A stretch of 64,000 nucleotides of DNA from Erwinia pyrifoliae DSM 12163 (GTDB lineage: Bacteria > Pseudomonadota > Gammaproteobacteria > Enterobacterales > Enterobacteriaceae). Each line of letters opens with the position of its first letter. Within the stretch, counting starts at the first letter, position 1. The translations under genes and the position numbers were made by a program. Of the stretch, positions 18,168 through 27,752 are shown piece after piece. Below the pieces are notes generated by a model. The model did not search any database. It saw only the letters and a program-made list of their open reading frames with translations, and was not told the DNA's origin. The stretch spans positions 2,043,807-2,107,806 of the forward strand of contig NC_017390.1 in the NCBI RefSeq assembly GCF_000026985.1. Reading direction: 5' to 3'.

Positions 18168-18829
18168 ATGACTTTCCCGCCCCCGTTTCGGCATCTTTAC
18201 CGGGCGCGCCCTCACCTGCTGGTTGCCTTTTTGCTGTCCGTGGTCAGTTTTTTCTTCATTCCTGCCAGCCGTTGGCACAGCGCCTGTTAATCTGCTGGAA
18301 TGTGCTGGCCTGGCTATATTTGCTGTCACTGTGGTGGCTGATGCTGCGTACGCCGGCAAAAGACATTGCCCGTATTGCTCGTGCACAGGATGAATGCGCC
18401 GGAACCGTGCTGGCATTAGTCTGTGTGGCCTGTCTGGTCAGTATTCTGGCAATCCTGTTTGAACTTGGCGAAGTGAAACAGCTTAAAGATGCGGCCCAGG
18501 CGCGGCATATTGCCCTCACTGTGGCAACGTTGGTGGTATCCTGGTCGTTACTGCCAACGGCATTCGCCATGCATTATGCGCATATGTTTTATCTGAGCAA
18601 GACGGAGTCACATCAGGCCCTGCTGTTCCCCGACAAGCTGCACGAGCCAGGCTATTGGGACTTCATTTATTATTCATTTACCCTTGCGCTAGCGTCACAA
18701 ACGGCCGATGTAGCTACCGGCAATACCACCATCAGGCGAATTACCACCTTACAGGCAGTCCTGTCGTTTATCTTTAATCTGACCATTCTCGGCCTGTCGA
18801 TTAATGTGGGTGCTGGCTTGTTAAGCTGA
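18168..18829 (+). pseudogene. DUF1345 membrane protein, frameshifted
   Basis: The natural start is ATG 18168, 8 bp after tetR. It opens MTFPPPFRHLYRARPHLLVAF, a typical DUF1345 N-terminus with the first membrane helix (LLVAFLLSVVSFFFIPAS). That frame stops at TAA after about 40 codons. The rest of the protein, from QRLLICWNVLAWLYLLSLWW through several helices to VGAGLLS, continues in another frame from about 18275. One missing base near 18270-18285 explains this. The downstream frame alone could only start at TTG 18272. It is either a real recent mutation or a sequencing error; function is unknown even in intact homologues. Confidence 0.75.
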
Positions 18830-18879
18830 TTGGCGTATGAAAGTGTTCGAAAAGAAGTCATCTCTCCTGTGAGGCTACT

Positions 18880-19176
18880 ATGTTAAGACCTTTGCCCGTC
18901 GTCACCATTCACTATTGTTCCCAATGCAACTGGATGCTGCGCGCCAGCTGGATGGCCCAGGAGTTACTGCACACTTTCAGCACAGACCTCGGCGCGGTTA
19001 CGCTCGTCCCCGGCACGGGTGGGATTTACGAAATCACCGTCAACCAGCAGATAATCTGGAACCGTAAAATTGATAATGGCTTCCCGGATGCTGCCGAAAT
19101 CAAGCGACGCGTGCGCGCCGTCTGTTTCCCGCAGCGCGACCTGGGGCATATTGATCGTCACGCGGATAAATCGTAA
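18880..19176 (+). CDS. SelT/SelW/SelH (Rdx) family thioredoxin-like protein
   Basis: 98 aa. The opening VTIHYCSQCNWMLRASWMAQELLHTF has the CxxC redox motif (Cys13, Cys16) at the end of the first beta strand, and LVPGTGGIYEITVN and IWNRKIDNGFPDAAEIKRRVR are the characteristic second half of the Rdx/selenoprotein W fold. Bacterial members carry Cys in place of selenocysteine. The physiological partner is unknown. It has a good ribosome site (TGAGG) and stands between the DUF1345 pseudogene and the convergent TonB receptor gene. Confidence 0.88.
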   Translation: MLRPLPVVTIHYCSQCNWMLRASWMAQELLHTFSTDLGAVTLVPGTGGIYEITVNQQIIWNRKIDNGFPDAAEIKRRVRAVCFPQRDLGHIDRHADKS

Positions 19177-19177
19177 T

Positions 19178-19200
19178 AAAATAGCCGCGCGGCGCGCGGC
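19178..19200 (-). terminator. Terminator of the TonB-dependent receptor gene
   Basis: The stem GCCGCGC / GCGCGGC with a 3-base loop is followed on the minus strand by a TATTTTATTA tract. It lies 11 bp after the receptor stop codon. Confidence 0.75.
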
Positions 19201-19211
19201 CTGGTCAAGCC

Positions 19212-21599
19212 TCAGAAATCAACATTAACGCCCAGCTGGAAATTACGCCCCGGCATAACGGCCAGTGCACGGTCATTCATATCGCGCGTTGTCTGCCCGG
19301 AAAGAGTGCGGCTGCTCAGGTAATCCCGGTATTTACGATCGGTCAGGTTATAAATACCGCCATTCAGTTTAACCTGCTTGCTGACCTTAACCCAGGCGCT
19401 GAGATCCACCACACCATAGCCCGGTACGCGCGTATACTCACTGCTGGAATCGGTCAGGTCGCTGCCGTTATTGAGCCAGGCTTCGCGATTGGTGGCATCT
19501 GCCTGTTTACCTTTGACAAAGGTTGCGGTGACCGCAGCCCCGTAGCGCTGTGCCGGGTCATCCCAACCCATGCCAATTATGGCTTTCATTGGGGCAACGC
19601 TGTCAAGATCCACATACTTGTCGCCGCTGTAACTGGACTTAGATTTGCCCTGACTGTAGCCGAGCGCAAAGGTGGTATTCAAACCATTCACCTCTTTTAA
19701 CCAGGTACCGTAGTTAATTTTAGTACTGATTTCACTGCCCCAGAGATACGCATTGTCACGGTTTTCCGCCTGAAAAATCGTCGCAATATTTGCAGGGACA
19801 TTGGCGAACCTGTCCGGACTCCTCGCCCTGCTGTAACGGGTGTAAGCAATAAAGTTTTTGTAGGTGTTGTAGAACAGTGAGGCGTTGAGAGTCACCCCTT
19901 CATTGACCTGGCCTTTTATCCCCCACTCTACGTTATTGCTGGTTTCAGTATTCAGATCGGTATTACCAATTAACGCGTATTGCGCCCCCGGAATATAGTT
20001 ACTGCCCAGGTTCCAGGAACCATATAGCTGGCTGGCATTGGGGAACTGCACCCCACGCCGGTACTGCAGGTAAGTCATCAGCCCTGGGGTTACCTCGTAA
20101 TTTAAGCTGATGGATGGCAGCAGCTGGCTGTCAGTGCTGGTTTTCCCGTACAGCTTTTGCGCATCCTCGGGGGTCAGTACGTCGGTACCGGTAGCCATAT
20201 TCGCCAGGTTTTGTGGTTTCGTTTCCTGATGTGCCACGCGTACGCCCGGCACCACGGCAAAACCGTGGCCAGCAATGTCAAACTGCAGACTGTCCTGTAA
20301 AAAAGCCCCCAGCGTCAGGGTACGGCTGTCGGCCTGCGGTTTAGTAACTGATTGCGCTGGCGACTGGCTGAATGGCCGTTCGGTGTCGATAAGCCGGGCG
20401 TTAACTCCCGCCAAAAACGCATGGCGGCCCAGCGTTTTCGCCAGCTGCGCTTCATAACCCCATGTTTTTACGTTGTAGTCGGAATAAGTGCGCAGATATC
20501 CCGTTGACGGCGATTCCTGCGGACTTAACGTATTATCATGCGCTTGGGTTTGCTGGAGATAGATTTTGTTGCTCAGACTGTCGATCCAGTCAATGTCTGG
20601 CGTCCATTCATCCTTCAGGGTTATTCCCCAGCGACGCGTGTTGCTTTGCTGATCAGCGTCACCCAGCGGCTCCTTGAAACGGTCGGTCCAGCTTGCATAG
20701 CGGCTATGATTTACTTTGCTATAGAAATCGAGCGTAGCGGCCAGTTTATGCTGTTCATCGGGCTGCCAGATCGCTGAAGTGAGCACGGCATCCGAATGCC
20801 AGTTGGCGGGGTAGGCATCCAGCACATCGCTGTTATTACGCGTTTGCTGCCCATCGCGGCGGCTGTAAGCGATCAGGCCGCGCAGATTCCGATCCCCGGC
20901 GGCTGCGGTGATGCCATTGTGCCAACTGCGGTTGGCAGAATCGTAGTCGCTCTGATAACCAAAATAGCTCTGTTTATCCGGCAGCAGATAATCATCTGCC
21001 GATTTTGGCAGAAAGGAGACCGAACCGCCCATCGCGGTATTGGCGCGAGATGTCGCCGTGGCTCCGGCTTCAATATCTACCCGGGCATAAAGATACGGGT
21101 CAATATAATCGCGCCCGATGCCAACGGTGTTAACCCCTGAACGGCTGCCGTAGCCTCGGCCGGTGGCGTCCGGCTGCGGGATGCCATCTACGCTGAGCGC
21201 TACGCGGTTACTTTCCAGGCCTCGGATGTTGTAGCCGGCGTAACCCGCGCGGTCGAAGCCGCTTTTTCCGCTGCCTGAACCACTGCTGCTGCCCACCGCA
21301 CCGACCAGCGGCTGATAGCGCATGATGGAACCAAAGTCGTTAGCGCCGCGTCGCTGCATATCAGCAACGCTAATACTTTCCGTGCTTCCGGCCGCCTGCA
21401 TAACCGGGGGGGATAGCACGGTCATTAGCGCATTATCCTCTGGCATAGCAAACAATATTTGTTGCTGGCCGGAGCGGTTTTCCGCCAACGCGCCGCTCGG
21501 TTGAGCAGCGGAGCTGGTGGTGGTAACGGCAACGCCAAACAACGTCCCCATCATCAGTGACCTGTGAAAAATACCCTGACGGTATGAAAAATTGGACAT
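19212..21599 (-). CDS. TonB-dependent outer-membrane receptor, haem/haemoprotein type
   Basis: 795 aa from ATG 21599, which has AGGTG at the right distance; a GTG at 21608 would add three residues. Seen: a signal peptide ending near TSSAAQ, a plug domain (SISVADMQRRGANDFGSIMRYQPLVG, then YNIRGLESNRVALSVDGIPQPD, GATATSRANTAMGGSVSF) and a 22-stranded barrel ending in the terminal aromatic NVDF. The plug sequence and a QFPNASQLYG segment in the FRAP-box position resemble the haemoglobin/haem receptor family (HmuR, HasR-like), but the His pair for haem binding is not certain, so the ligand is unproven. A Fur box overlaps the promoter. No transport genes adjoin. Confidence 0.88.
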   Translation of the reverse strand: MSNFSYRQGIFHRSLMMGTLFGVAVTTTSSAAQPSGALAENRSGQQQILFAMPEDNALMTVLSPPVMQAAGSTESISVADMQRRGANDFGSIMRYQPLVGAVGSSSGSGSGKSGFDRAGYAGYNIRGLESNRVALSVDGIPQPDATGRGYGSRSGVNTVGIGRDYIDPYLYARVDIEAGATATSRANTAMGGSVSFLPKSADDYLLPDKQSYFGYQSDYDSANRSWHNGITAAAGDRNLRGLIAYSRRDGQQTRNNSDVLDAYPANWHSDAVLTSAIWQPDEQHKLAATLDFYSKVNHSRYASWTDRFKEPLGDADQQSNTRRWGITLKDEWTPDIDWIDSLSNKIYLQQTQAHDNTLSPQESPSTGYLRTYSDYNVKTWGYEAQLAKTLGRHAFLAGVNARLIDTERPFSQSPAQSVTKPQADSRTLTLGAFLQDSLQFDIAGHGFAVVPGVRVAHQETKPQNLANMATGTDVLTPEDAQKLYGKTSTDSQLLPSISLNYEVTPGLMTYLQYRRGVQFPNASQLYGSWNLGSNYIPGAQYALIGNTDLNTETSNNVEWGIKGQVNEGVTLNASLFYNTYKNFIAYTRYSRARSPDRFANVPANIATIFQAENRDNAYLWGSEISTKINYGTWLKEVNGLNTTFALGYSQGKSKSSYSGDKYVDLDSVAPMKAIIGMGWDDPAQRYGAAVTATFVKGKQADATNREAWLNNGSDLTDSSSEYTRVPGYGVVDLSAWVKVSKQVKLNGGIYNLTDRKYRDYLSSRTLSGQTTRDMNDRALAVMPGRNFQLGVNVDF

Positions 21600-21939
21600 G
21601 GTAAACACCTGAATAGTTTATGAGTATAGGCTCAGGCATGGCTTCCATACGGGAATAGAGGGTCCCAAACACAATTTGACGGGACAAAACTAAAGATGAC
21701 ATTCGCTATCATATACAAATGATAATCATTATCAATAAAAGCATGCACAAATTTACCGCTGTACACAATCTGAGGCATTAAAAAAGCGTTCAGCCGTGAT
21801 GGGTAAAGGCGTGACAGAGGAGGTGACAGGATACGAAAGTGTCATAACTTGATCAGTTTCAGCGATAAACCGTTTAATGATAGCCAACAGAGGATGCCCG
21901 CTATTAAGGTATCAATTCTATCATTTAAGGAGAGAGTTT
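21600..21939. other. Intergenic region TonB receptor / RNA ligase-like gene
   Basis: The left part holds the Fur-controlled promoter of the receptor. From about 21740 to 21935 it must hold the promoter of the RNA-ligase-like gene. I looked for a HrpL box (GGAACC-N15/16-CCACNNA) and saw none. Confidence 0.5.
21708..21735 (-). promoter_or_regulatory. Promoter with overlapping Fur box
   Basis: The minus strand has TTGATA (21735-21730), a 16-bp spacer and TATGAT (21713-21708). The spacer is filled by ACAAATGATAATCATTATC (21715-21733), matching the 19-bp Fur consensus at 16 positions. Iron repression is expected. Confidence 0.85.
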
Positions 21940-23259
21940 ATGCTACCTGGCGTCTCGGCTGGAATTCCACAAGTTACCCCGTCAACTACAAATATTACTG
22001 ATAATATAAGTCGCAACGGGGAGGGTTCCAAGGTGTTAGAAAATGTGTTAGGTACAGAAAGCACGAATACTGAATTTCATACTGCAAAGAGTTCCCAAGA
22101 AACAACCTTTCTGCATTACCCTGAAATACAACGAGGTGACAAAGCTGCAGTAAAATTAATAAATTTTGTTAACGACGGAACATTAACTGAAAACGTGAAA
22201 ATTGAGGGTACGGTAAAGTTAGACGGTAGGAATAGTTCTGTAGCCGTTGATTTTCGGACGGGAAAAATGTGGGGTCAGACCCGTAAACATGTTATCGATA
22301 CAAATATTGATCCAAATATTGATCCAAAAAAAGATCCAAATAAAGGATTTATGTTATTTGTAAACGATGGGAAAATTAATGATATATTTAAAAAATCATT
22401 TGAACAAATTAATAAACATAAATTATCTGGAGAAAATCATGCCGCAATATTTGGTGAGTGGTGCGGAGTTGGGGTTATGGATACTGATTCTAAAGATTTC
22501 GCCATTAATAAATTGAAGCCTTTATTCGTTGTTTTCGATATTGCATTCTTTAAAGAAGGAAGTAAAAAAGGAAACAAAGCAAGAAATCAGGAATGTCGTT
22601 TTTTGCCAGCCAAAATAGTCAACGACATTATAACCAGCGCAAGAAATGGAGGCCAAAGGAATTCATCAGACAATGATCCCTCAACAGCTCAAGAAAGAGT
22701 TTTCTGCACAAATGAATTCGAAACCTATGAGCTAACCATAAATCCTCTTACTTTTCAAATAGAAGGCAATATTTCTGCAGGATCAAGCAAATTCCTACGA
22801 CATAAGGTGCCTGAGCGATTGCTCGAAATCACAAATGATATAATTGAGCAATGCCCTGTAGCCCATAAGCTTGGCCAAAAGGGGCGAGGAGAAGGCGCGG
22901 TATGGAGAGTCGTTTCTGATAATCCAAAAACAAACGGCCTGATGTTTAAAGTTAGTGAGACAAAAGACACAGAATCGAAAGCTGGTAACTTGCCCCCTGA
23001 GCAGAAAGAAAAAATAAATAGTAAAAACGTATTTATTACAACATTTTTAACGAAAGAACGCATGGAAAAGGTGTGGTCTGAAACGCCGAAGAATCGTGTG
23101 TCCCAACCCATCTTTTGTCAGGCAGTGAAAAAGAATATCGGCCTTGAACAACCAGCCAGTGTGGAAGCAAGCGGATTAAAGACGAAAGAAATTCATAAGA
23201 TAATTACAAGCGTGGCTGGTGATTGGTATATGCAGCACCAAGGCAATGAACAAAAATAA
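21940..23259 (+). CDS. RNA ligase-like nucleotidyltransferase, orphan
   Basis: 439 aa from ATG 21940, chosen for the AAGGAGAG site upstream. Residues 1-55 are Ser/Thr/Asn-rich and probably disordered. The rest carries, in order, the motifs of ATP-dependent RNA ligases: motif I KLDGRN (nucleophile Lys93), Ia WGQTRKH (Arg115), III IFGEWCGVG (Glu173), IIIa LFVVFDIAF (Asp200), IV EGAVW (Glu318) and V LMFKVS (Lys337). The second Lys of the usual motif V KxK is Ser, which may weaken activity. A 100-residue tail follows. No polynucleotide kinase, RNase or tRNA repair partner is near. The gene is clearly AT-rich and isolated, hence acquired. A type III or other secreted protein is possible given the N-terminus (inference). 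Confidence 0.75.
   Translation: MLPGVSAGIPQVTPSTTNITDNISRNGEGSKVLENVLGTESTNTEFHTAKSSQETTFLHYPEIQRGDKAAVKLINFVNDGTLTENVKIEGTVKLDGRNSSVAVDFRTGKMWGQTRKHVIDTNIDPNIDPKKDPNKGFMLFVNDGKINDIFKKSFEQINKHKLSGENHAAIFGEWCGVGVMDTDSKDFAINKLKPLFVVFDIAFFKEGSKKGNKARNQECRFLPAKIVNDIITSARNGGQRNSSDNDPSTAQERVFCTNEFETYELTINPLTFQIEGNISAGSSKFLRHKVPERLLEITNDIIEQCPVAHKLGQKGRGEGAVWRVVSDNPKTNGLMFKVSETKDTESKAGNLPPEQKEKINSKNVFITTFLTKERMEKVWSETPKNRVSQPIFCQAVKKNIGLEQPASVEASGLKTKEIHKIITSVAGDWYMQHQGNEQK
22018..22025 (+). promoter_or_regulatory. KOPS-like octamer in the wrong orientation
   Basis: GGGGAGGG on the + strand points away from dif, against the local rule, and lies inside the AT-rich foreign gene. Confidence 0.35.
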
Positions 23260-23282
23260 TCACCAGGAGTTGGTGATTTTTC
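23256..23282 (+). terminator. Terminator of the RNA ligase-like gene
   Basis: The hairpin ATCACCA-GGAGT-TGGTGAT followed by TTTTT overlaps the TAA stop region of the gene. Confidence 0.8.
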
Positions 23283-23443
23283 ATCATTGATCATCACGCT
23301 GATTATAGCCCGTTGCTAAGAAGGTCAACGTATCCGACAACCGGATATCGCTTAATCGTGCTGTTCTTTACCATCCTGTCGATTTGTTTTTTAACCGATC
23401 AAACCGCTGTCTTAAAGAGCACAGCGGTTATTTACTTCAGATT

Positions 23444-23968
23444 TCAGTAACCCGCAAAATCGCCTGACGCCTGCCCTTCCAGACGATATGCACCCACTTC
23501 GATATATTCCCCGGCTACCTGGTAGCGCTGACCATGTTCGGGATGTTCTCTGCCGAAGTTTCGTGCCGATCCTTCAGGCGGCGAGGTCACCACATTCCAG
23601 CCGGCTCGGCCGTTACTTAGCAGATCAAGCGAAGCAAGCTGTCGTGCCTCGGTAAACGGGTCGCTGTAAGAAATGGAAACCGTTCCGGCCAGCCCGATAC
23701 GTTGCGTGACCGCCGTCAATGATGAGAGTAGCGCCAGCGGCTCGAAGCGATTAAGGAAATGCGGCAGCGATTTTTCATTAATGTGCAGCCCGTCAGCGAC
23801 AAACAGAAAATCGAGTCCGCCATATTCCGCCTGGCGTGCCAACTGGTGATACCAGTTAACATTAACGCTGGCATCGGCAGGCACGCTATGATGACGCCAG
23901 GCGTTCATATAGCCGCCTGCGCCCTGTAACATCAGGCCGAGTTTAATCCGACGTGGGGTTTGACTCAT
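23444..23968 (-). pseudogene. Truncated NtaA/SnaA/DszA-type flavin monooxygenase
   Basis: 174 codons. The first 158 match the N-terminus of the bacterial luciferase-like FMN-dependent monooxygenases of about 440 aa: [62 protein letters not shown] and [11 protein letters not shown]. Homology then stops and an unrelated 16-residue tail leads to the stop codon. Two thirds of the enzyme is missing, so it is probably inactive. No flavin reductase gene is nearby. The truncation point is near 23490. Confidence 0.75.
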
Positions 23969-24185
23969 GATATAACTCCGTGCTGATAGAATATGACGTC
24001 AGATTTTCTTAAAAACAGCGCGGGTTTAAATACGAAAATCCCCTTTGCAATGCGGCTTTATGGCTACAGCCGTTGGCCACCCGGCGCAATGATTACCTGA
24101 TGAAGCGTATTGCGTCCTGTGCGCCGGGCGTATGAGGGTGCGCTTTAATGCGATTGGCTGGTTAGCCGCCGTGACCAGGGTTCAT

Positions 24186-24220
24186 AAAAAAGGGGCAGCC
24201 AACGGCCGCCCCTGCATTTT
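24186..24220 (-). terminator. fabV terminator
   Basis: The minus strand has a GC-rich stem GGGGC-GGCC / GGC-GCCCC-type hairpin followed by TTTTTTATG. It begins 17 bp after the fabV stop codon. Confidence 0.75.
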
Positions 24221-24233
24221 GTCCGGCAGAGAA

Positions 24234-25433
24234 TTACATCTGCACCAAATTTTTGATTTTTACGTCCGGATTAACATCCGCTTCATAGTCCACACCGTCC
24301 TGCCCGAAGCCAAACAGATGCATAAATTCGGTTTTATAACCGACAAAGTCGGTCAGCTGGTTCAGGTTTTCATTGGTCACGGTTGGCCACAGTGCCGAGA
24401 CTTCATCCTGAACTTCTGGCTGTAACTCTTTATAGTCCGCGCGCAGGCGACCGGTTTCATCAACAATCGGCGCGGCGTTGTACAGGCTGTCTTTGAACAA
24501 GCCGTATACCTGCTCAATGCAGCCCTCGTGGGTGCCTTTCTCTTTCATTACCTTGAACAAAAGGGAGAGATAGAGTGGCATCACCGGGATCGCCGAGCTT
24601 GCCTGAGTGACGACCGCTTTCAGCACGGAAACGCGGGCGTCGCCGTTGCCGTGTGCGGCCAGGGTGTCACGAATGGCCAGAACACGCTTATCCAGATCCT
24701 TTTTCGCTTCACCGATTGAACCGTTCCAGTAGATATCGTGCGTAATCTTCTCACCCAGATAGGTGAAGGCGGTGGTCTTAGCCCCTTCCGCCAGCACGCC
24801 GGCTTCCAGCAATGCATCAATCCACATCTGCCAGTCTTCACCGCCCATTACCGCGACGGTGCCGTCGATCTCTTTCTGTGAAGCGGGTTCCAGCGAGACG
24901 TCAGTAATGGTCTCTTTGTCGGTGTTCAGACCGCGTGTGGTCAGCGGTTTGCCAATCGGCTTCAGCGTAGAGTTGAACACTTCTCCGGTTTTCGGATGGG
25001 TGCGGCGCGGTGCAGCCAGGCTGTAAACCACCAGGTCAACCTGGCCGAGATCCTGTTTGATCAGTTCTATCGTCTTTTGCTTAACCGCATCGGAATAAGC
25101 GTCGCCGTTAATGCTTTTCGCATACAGTCCTTTTGCCGTTGCCAGCTCTTCAAACGCAGCAGAATTATACCAGCCAGCGGTCGCCGGTTTGTTCGCTTCG
25201 CCCGGGCGCTCAAAGAACACGCCCAGCGTGTCTGCAGCGCAACCAAATGCGGCAGAGATACGGGCAGCCAGTCCGTACCCCGTAGAGGCACCGATCACCA
25301 GCACTTTTTTCGGGCCGGAGGTAATCGCGCCCTGAGCAGTGACGTATTCGATCTGTTTTTCCACGTTAGCTTTACAACCCGCCGGATGGGCAGTAACACA
25401 GATGAAGCCACGGATGCGTGGTTTAATAATCAT
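24234..25433 (-). CDS. fabV: Enoyl-ACP reductase FabV (NADH)
   Basis: 399 aa. Catalyses the last reduction step of fatty acid elongation (trans-2-enoyl-ACP to acyl-ACP). Seen: the N-terminal [20 protein letters not shown] typical of FabV/TER enzymes, the extended Rossmann loop [21 protein letters not shown], and the Y-x8-K catalytic pair in [10 protein letters not shown]. Length about 400 is the family norm, much longer than FabI. FabV enzymes are naturally refractory to triclosan (family knowledge). Whether the genome also has fabI cannot be seen here. The gene is monocistronic with a long upstream region and its own terminator. Confidence 0.96.
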   Translation of the reverse strand: MIIKPRIRGFICVTAHPAGCKANVEKQIEYVTAQGAITSGPKKVLVIGASTGYGLAARISAAFGCAADTLGVFFERPGEANKPATAGWYNSAAFEELATAKGLYAKSINGDAYSDAVKQKTIELIKQDLGQVDLVVYSLAAPRRTHPKTGEVFNSTLKPIGKPLTTRGLNTDKETITDVSLEPASQKEIDGTVAVMGGEDWQMWIDALLEAGVLAEGAKTTAFTYLGEKITHDIYWNGSIGEAKKDLDKRVLAIRDTLAAHGNGDARVSVLKAVVTQASSAIPVMPLYLSLLFKVMKEKGTHEGCIEQVYGLFKDSLYNAAPIVDETGRLRADYKELQPEVQDEVSALWPTVTNENLNQLTDFVGYKTEFMHLFGFGQDGVDYEADVNPDVKIKNLVQM

Positions 25434-25982
25434 GTCGACCTCAATGTTGAAACTTTTTTCATGAACTTATTGATTAAATACGGCCGCTAGAATACCGCTT
25501 ATGCCGGTTCAGGCAAAGTGCGGAAACGCGTAAATCACTGTCCAGCCGCTTTTTTGTTATCCAGTGGAAATCAAGCTTATCCTTTCGACATGCGTACAAG
25601 TAGTTACTTTTCCGCTTTAAGCAGTGCGAAGCCATCCAGTCAAGCGCCTGAATCTAAAGTATGATCGGATTCAAATTTCAGGAAATTATAAGTCACATCA
25701 ACTTATGCATTATTAATGCATAGTTAGACACCAAAAAACCGCCCATGTGCCATATATCCACTGTTAAAACCGTTTGTTATGCAGTTAATCGTGCTGGAAA
25801 CCTCTTAGGATCTCAGGTTTTCGCAATTATTTAAAACGATGGAAACTTTTTTCAATGCTAAATTACTCACCGCTCAGTGAGATGCACTGAGCCATTGACG
25901 GTAAAACAGTACTGACAACTCAGCGTCCACCGCCAGGCCACCACTTGCCAACGGACAGGCGCTAACTGAATAAAGGTTTGAA
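25434..25982. other. Intergenic region fabV / glutamate dehydrogenase gene
   Basis: About 550 bp between divergent genes. It holds both promoters and a perfect inverted repeat at 25704-25722. No RNA gene was recognised. Confidence 0.5.
25704..25722. promoter_or_regulatory. Inverted repeat TATGCAT-TATTA-ATGCATA
   Basis: Perfect 7-bp arms and a 5-bp AT-rich spacer, 261 bp upstream of the glutamate dehydrogenase start and 271 bp from fabV. It could be a LysR- or other regulator site; the regulator is not known. Confidence 0.4.
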
Positions 25983-27257
25983 ATGGAAAAGCTTTCTTAC
26001 GTTTCTGATGGCAGCAAAACGGCCTGGTCAACCTATCTGCAACAGATCGATCGCGTTGCGCCACATCTGGGCGAGTTGTCTCGCTGGATAGATACTCTGC
26101 GTCATCCCAAGCGTGCGCTCATTGTGGATATTCCTCTGCAAATGGACGATGGCACTATTCGTCACTTTGAAGGTTTTCGCGTTCAACACAATTTGTCGCG
26201 AGGCCCGGGAAAAGGAGGTGTTCGCTACCATCCCAACGTTGATCTAAACGAAGTGATGGCGCTATCTGCCTGGATGACCATAAAATGTGCGGCAGTTAAT
26301 CTGCCCTACGGCGGGGCGAAAGGCGGTATTCGGGTCGACCCCTTCAGCCTGTCTGATGGTGAACTTGAGCGCCTGACGCGCCGCTATACCAGCGAAATCG
26401 GCCTGATTATCGGCCCGCAAAAAGATATCCCCGCACCGGACGTTGGCACCAATGCTAAAGTGATGGCGTGGATGATGGATACCTACTCAATGAACCACGG
26501 CACCACCATCACCGGCGTGGTTACCGGCAAGCCGATTCACCTCGGCGGTTCATTAGGGCGTGAAAAAGCGACCGGACGCGGCGTATTTATTACCGGCCGT
26601 GAAGTGGCACGCCGCAACGGTATTAATATTGAAGGCGCGAAAGTTGCGGTACAGGGCTTCGGCAACGTAGGCAGCGAGGCCGCTCGCCTGTTTTGTGCCG
26701 CCGGTGCGCGGGTGATTGCCATCCAGGATCACAGCACCACGCTGTTTAACCCCAACGGAATCGATCTGGTGTCGTTGGGAGAATGGCAGAGCGCCAATAA
26801 GAAGATTGCCGGTTTCAGCGGCGCGCGTGAGATTGATGACGAAGCGTTCTGGGATGTGGAAATGGACATTTTGATCCCGGCGGCGCTGGAAGGCCAGATT
26901 ACCCCGCAGCGTGCGGAAAAGCTGCACTGCCGTCTGGTTTTGGAAGGGGCTAACGGCCCAACATTCCCGGAAGCCGACGACGTGCTCACTTCACGCGGCG
27001 TAACCGTCGTACCGGACGTCATTTGTAATGCTGGTGGTGTCACCGTCAGTTACTTCGAATGGGTACAGGATATGGCCAGCTTCTTCTGGAGCGAAGACGA
27101 GATCAACGAGCGCATGGATAAAATCATGACCGAGGCGATGATTCACGTCTGGGATAAGGCGCATGAGAAAAGCTGCAGTCTGCGCACCGCCGCCTATATT
27201 GTGGCATGCGAGCGCATTCTGATGGCGCGTAAAGACCGGGGGATATACCCGGGATGA
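25983..27257 (+). CDS. Glu/Leu/Phe/Val dehydrogenase, GudB/RocG-like glutamate dehydrogenase
   Basis: 424 aa. Interconverts glutamate and 2-oxoglutarate plus ammonia. Seen: [11 protein letters not shown] (Lys77), the catalytic [11 protein letters not shown] with Lys113, [17 protein letters not shown], the Rossmann motif [10 protein letters not shown] (about residue 225) and the closing [15 protein letters not shown]. Length and the short N-terminus place it with the hexameric GudB/RocG-like catabolic group, not with the 447-aa NADP-dependent GdhA of E. coli. It therefore probably degrades glutamate, though cofactor choice cannot be read with certainty. The start has AAAGG upstream. It is monocistronic, with a strong terminator. 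Confidence 0.92.
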   Translation: MEKLSYVSDGSKTAWSTYLQQIDRVAPHLGELSRWIDTLRHPKRALIVDIPLQMDDGTIRHFEGFRVQHNLSRGPGKGGVRYHPNVDLNEVMALSAWMTIKCAAVNLPYGGAKGGIRVDPFSLSDGELERLTRRYTSEIGLIIGPQKDIPAPDVGTNAKVMAWMMDTYSMNHGTTITGVVTGKPIHLGGSLGREKATGRGVFITGREVARRNGINIEGAKVAVQGFGNVGSEAARLFCAAGARVIAIQDHSTTLFNPNGIDLVSLGEWQSANKKIAGFSGAREIDDEAFWDVEMDILIPAALEGQITPQRAEKLHCRLVLEGANGPTFPEADDVLTSRGVTVVPDVICNAGGVTVSYFEWVQDMASFFWSEDEINERMDKIMTEAMIHVWDKAHEKSCSLRTAAYIVACERILMARKDRGIYPG

Positions 27258-27262
27258 CAGCA

Positions 27263-27289
27263 TAAGGGACGGCCTGAACCGTCCCTTTT
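27263..27289 (+). terminator. Glutamate dehydrogenase gene terminator
   Basis: The stem AAGGGACGG / CCGTCCCTT with loop CCTGAA and following T residues sits 6 bp after the stop codon. Confidence 0.88.
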
Positions 27290-27326
27290 CTGACGCGTTA
27301 GAGGACCTGCGCCCGTGGCGGGTGCG

Positions 27327-27752
27327 CTACGCTTCTGCGCTGACCGCTTCGGCTTGCGCCTGCTGATAACGCTGCTTAAAGGCGTCGTTTTTCTCAACCA
27401 GTCCCAGCGCTGCCTCAATCAGCTCATTCTGTACCCGCGTTGTTGCCCCACCGCTGGTCTTCCAGTGAATATACATCACGCACAGCGCAGCGACCTGTAG
27501 CTGTTCGCCTTCCTGCTGAGAACCATCGAATTGATACTCTGCCGCTGACCAATGATAAATTGCCCCGACAAACGGCATTTCCCCGCTGTCATCAAGATCC
27601 GGCAGCGTGGCGAACAGCGCCTGCATCTCTGGCGTAGCCACATAGTTCTGACGGCCGATGGCATCAAGTTGACGCCCGTGGGCGCGTACCTTGTTGACCT
27701 GCTTCGCCTTCGCTTTAGCGCGTTTTTGACGTTTATCCTGTTTGCTGCTCAC
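27327..27752 (-). CDS. Conserved small protein with basic N-terminus, unknown
   Basis: 141 aa, soluble. The first 30 residues are very basic ([24 protein letters not shown]), which suggests nucleic-acid or ribosome contact. The remainder is a helical, acidic domain ([24 protein letters not shown], then [26 protein letters not shown]). I do not recognise a named family. Its start lies inside the end of the upstream 70-aa membrane-protein gene (20-bp overlap), so the two are probably one operon. Confidence 0.65.
   Translation of the reverse strand: MSSKQDKRQKRAKAKAKQVNKVRAHGRQLDAIGRQNYVATPEMQALFATLPDLDDSGEMPFVGAIYHWSAAEYQFDGSQQEGEQLQVAALCVMYIHWKTSGGATTRVQNELIEAALGLVEKNDAFKQRYQQAQAEAVSAEA

Noticed and set aside
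21740..21939. HrpL-dependent promoter for the RNA ligase-like gene
   Set aside because: No GGAACC-N15/16-CCACNNA match was found there, nor upstream of the PI-PLC, glycosyltransferase or 140-aa genes.
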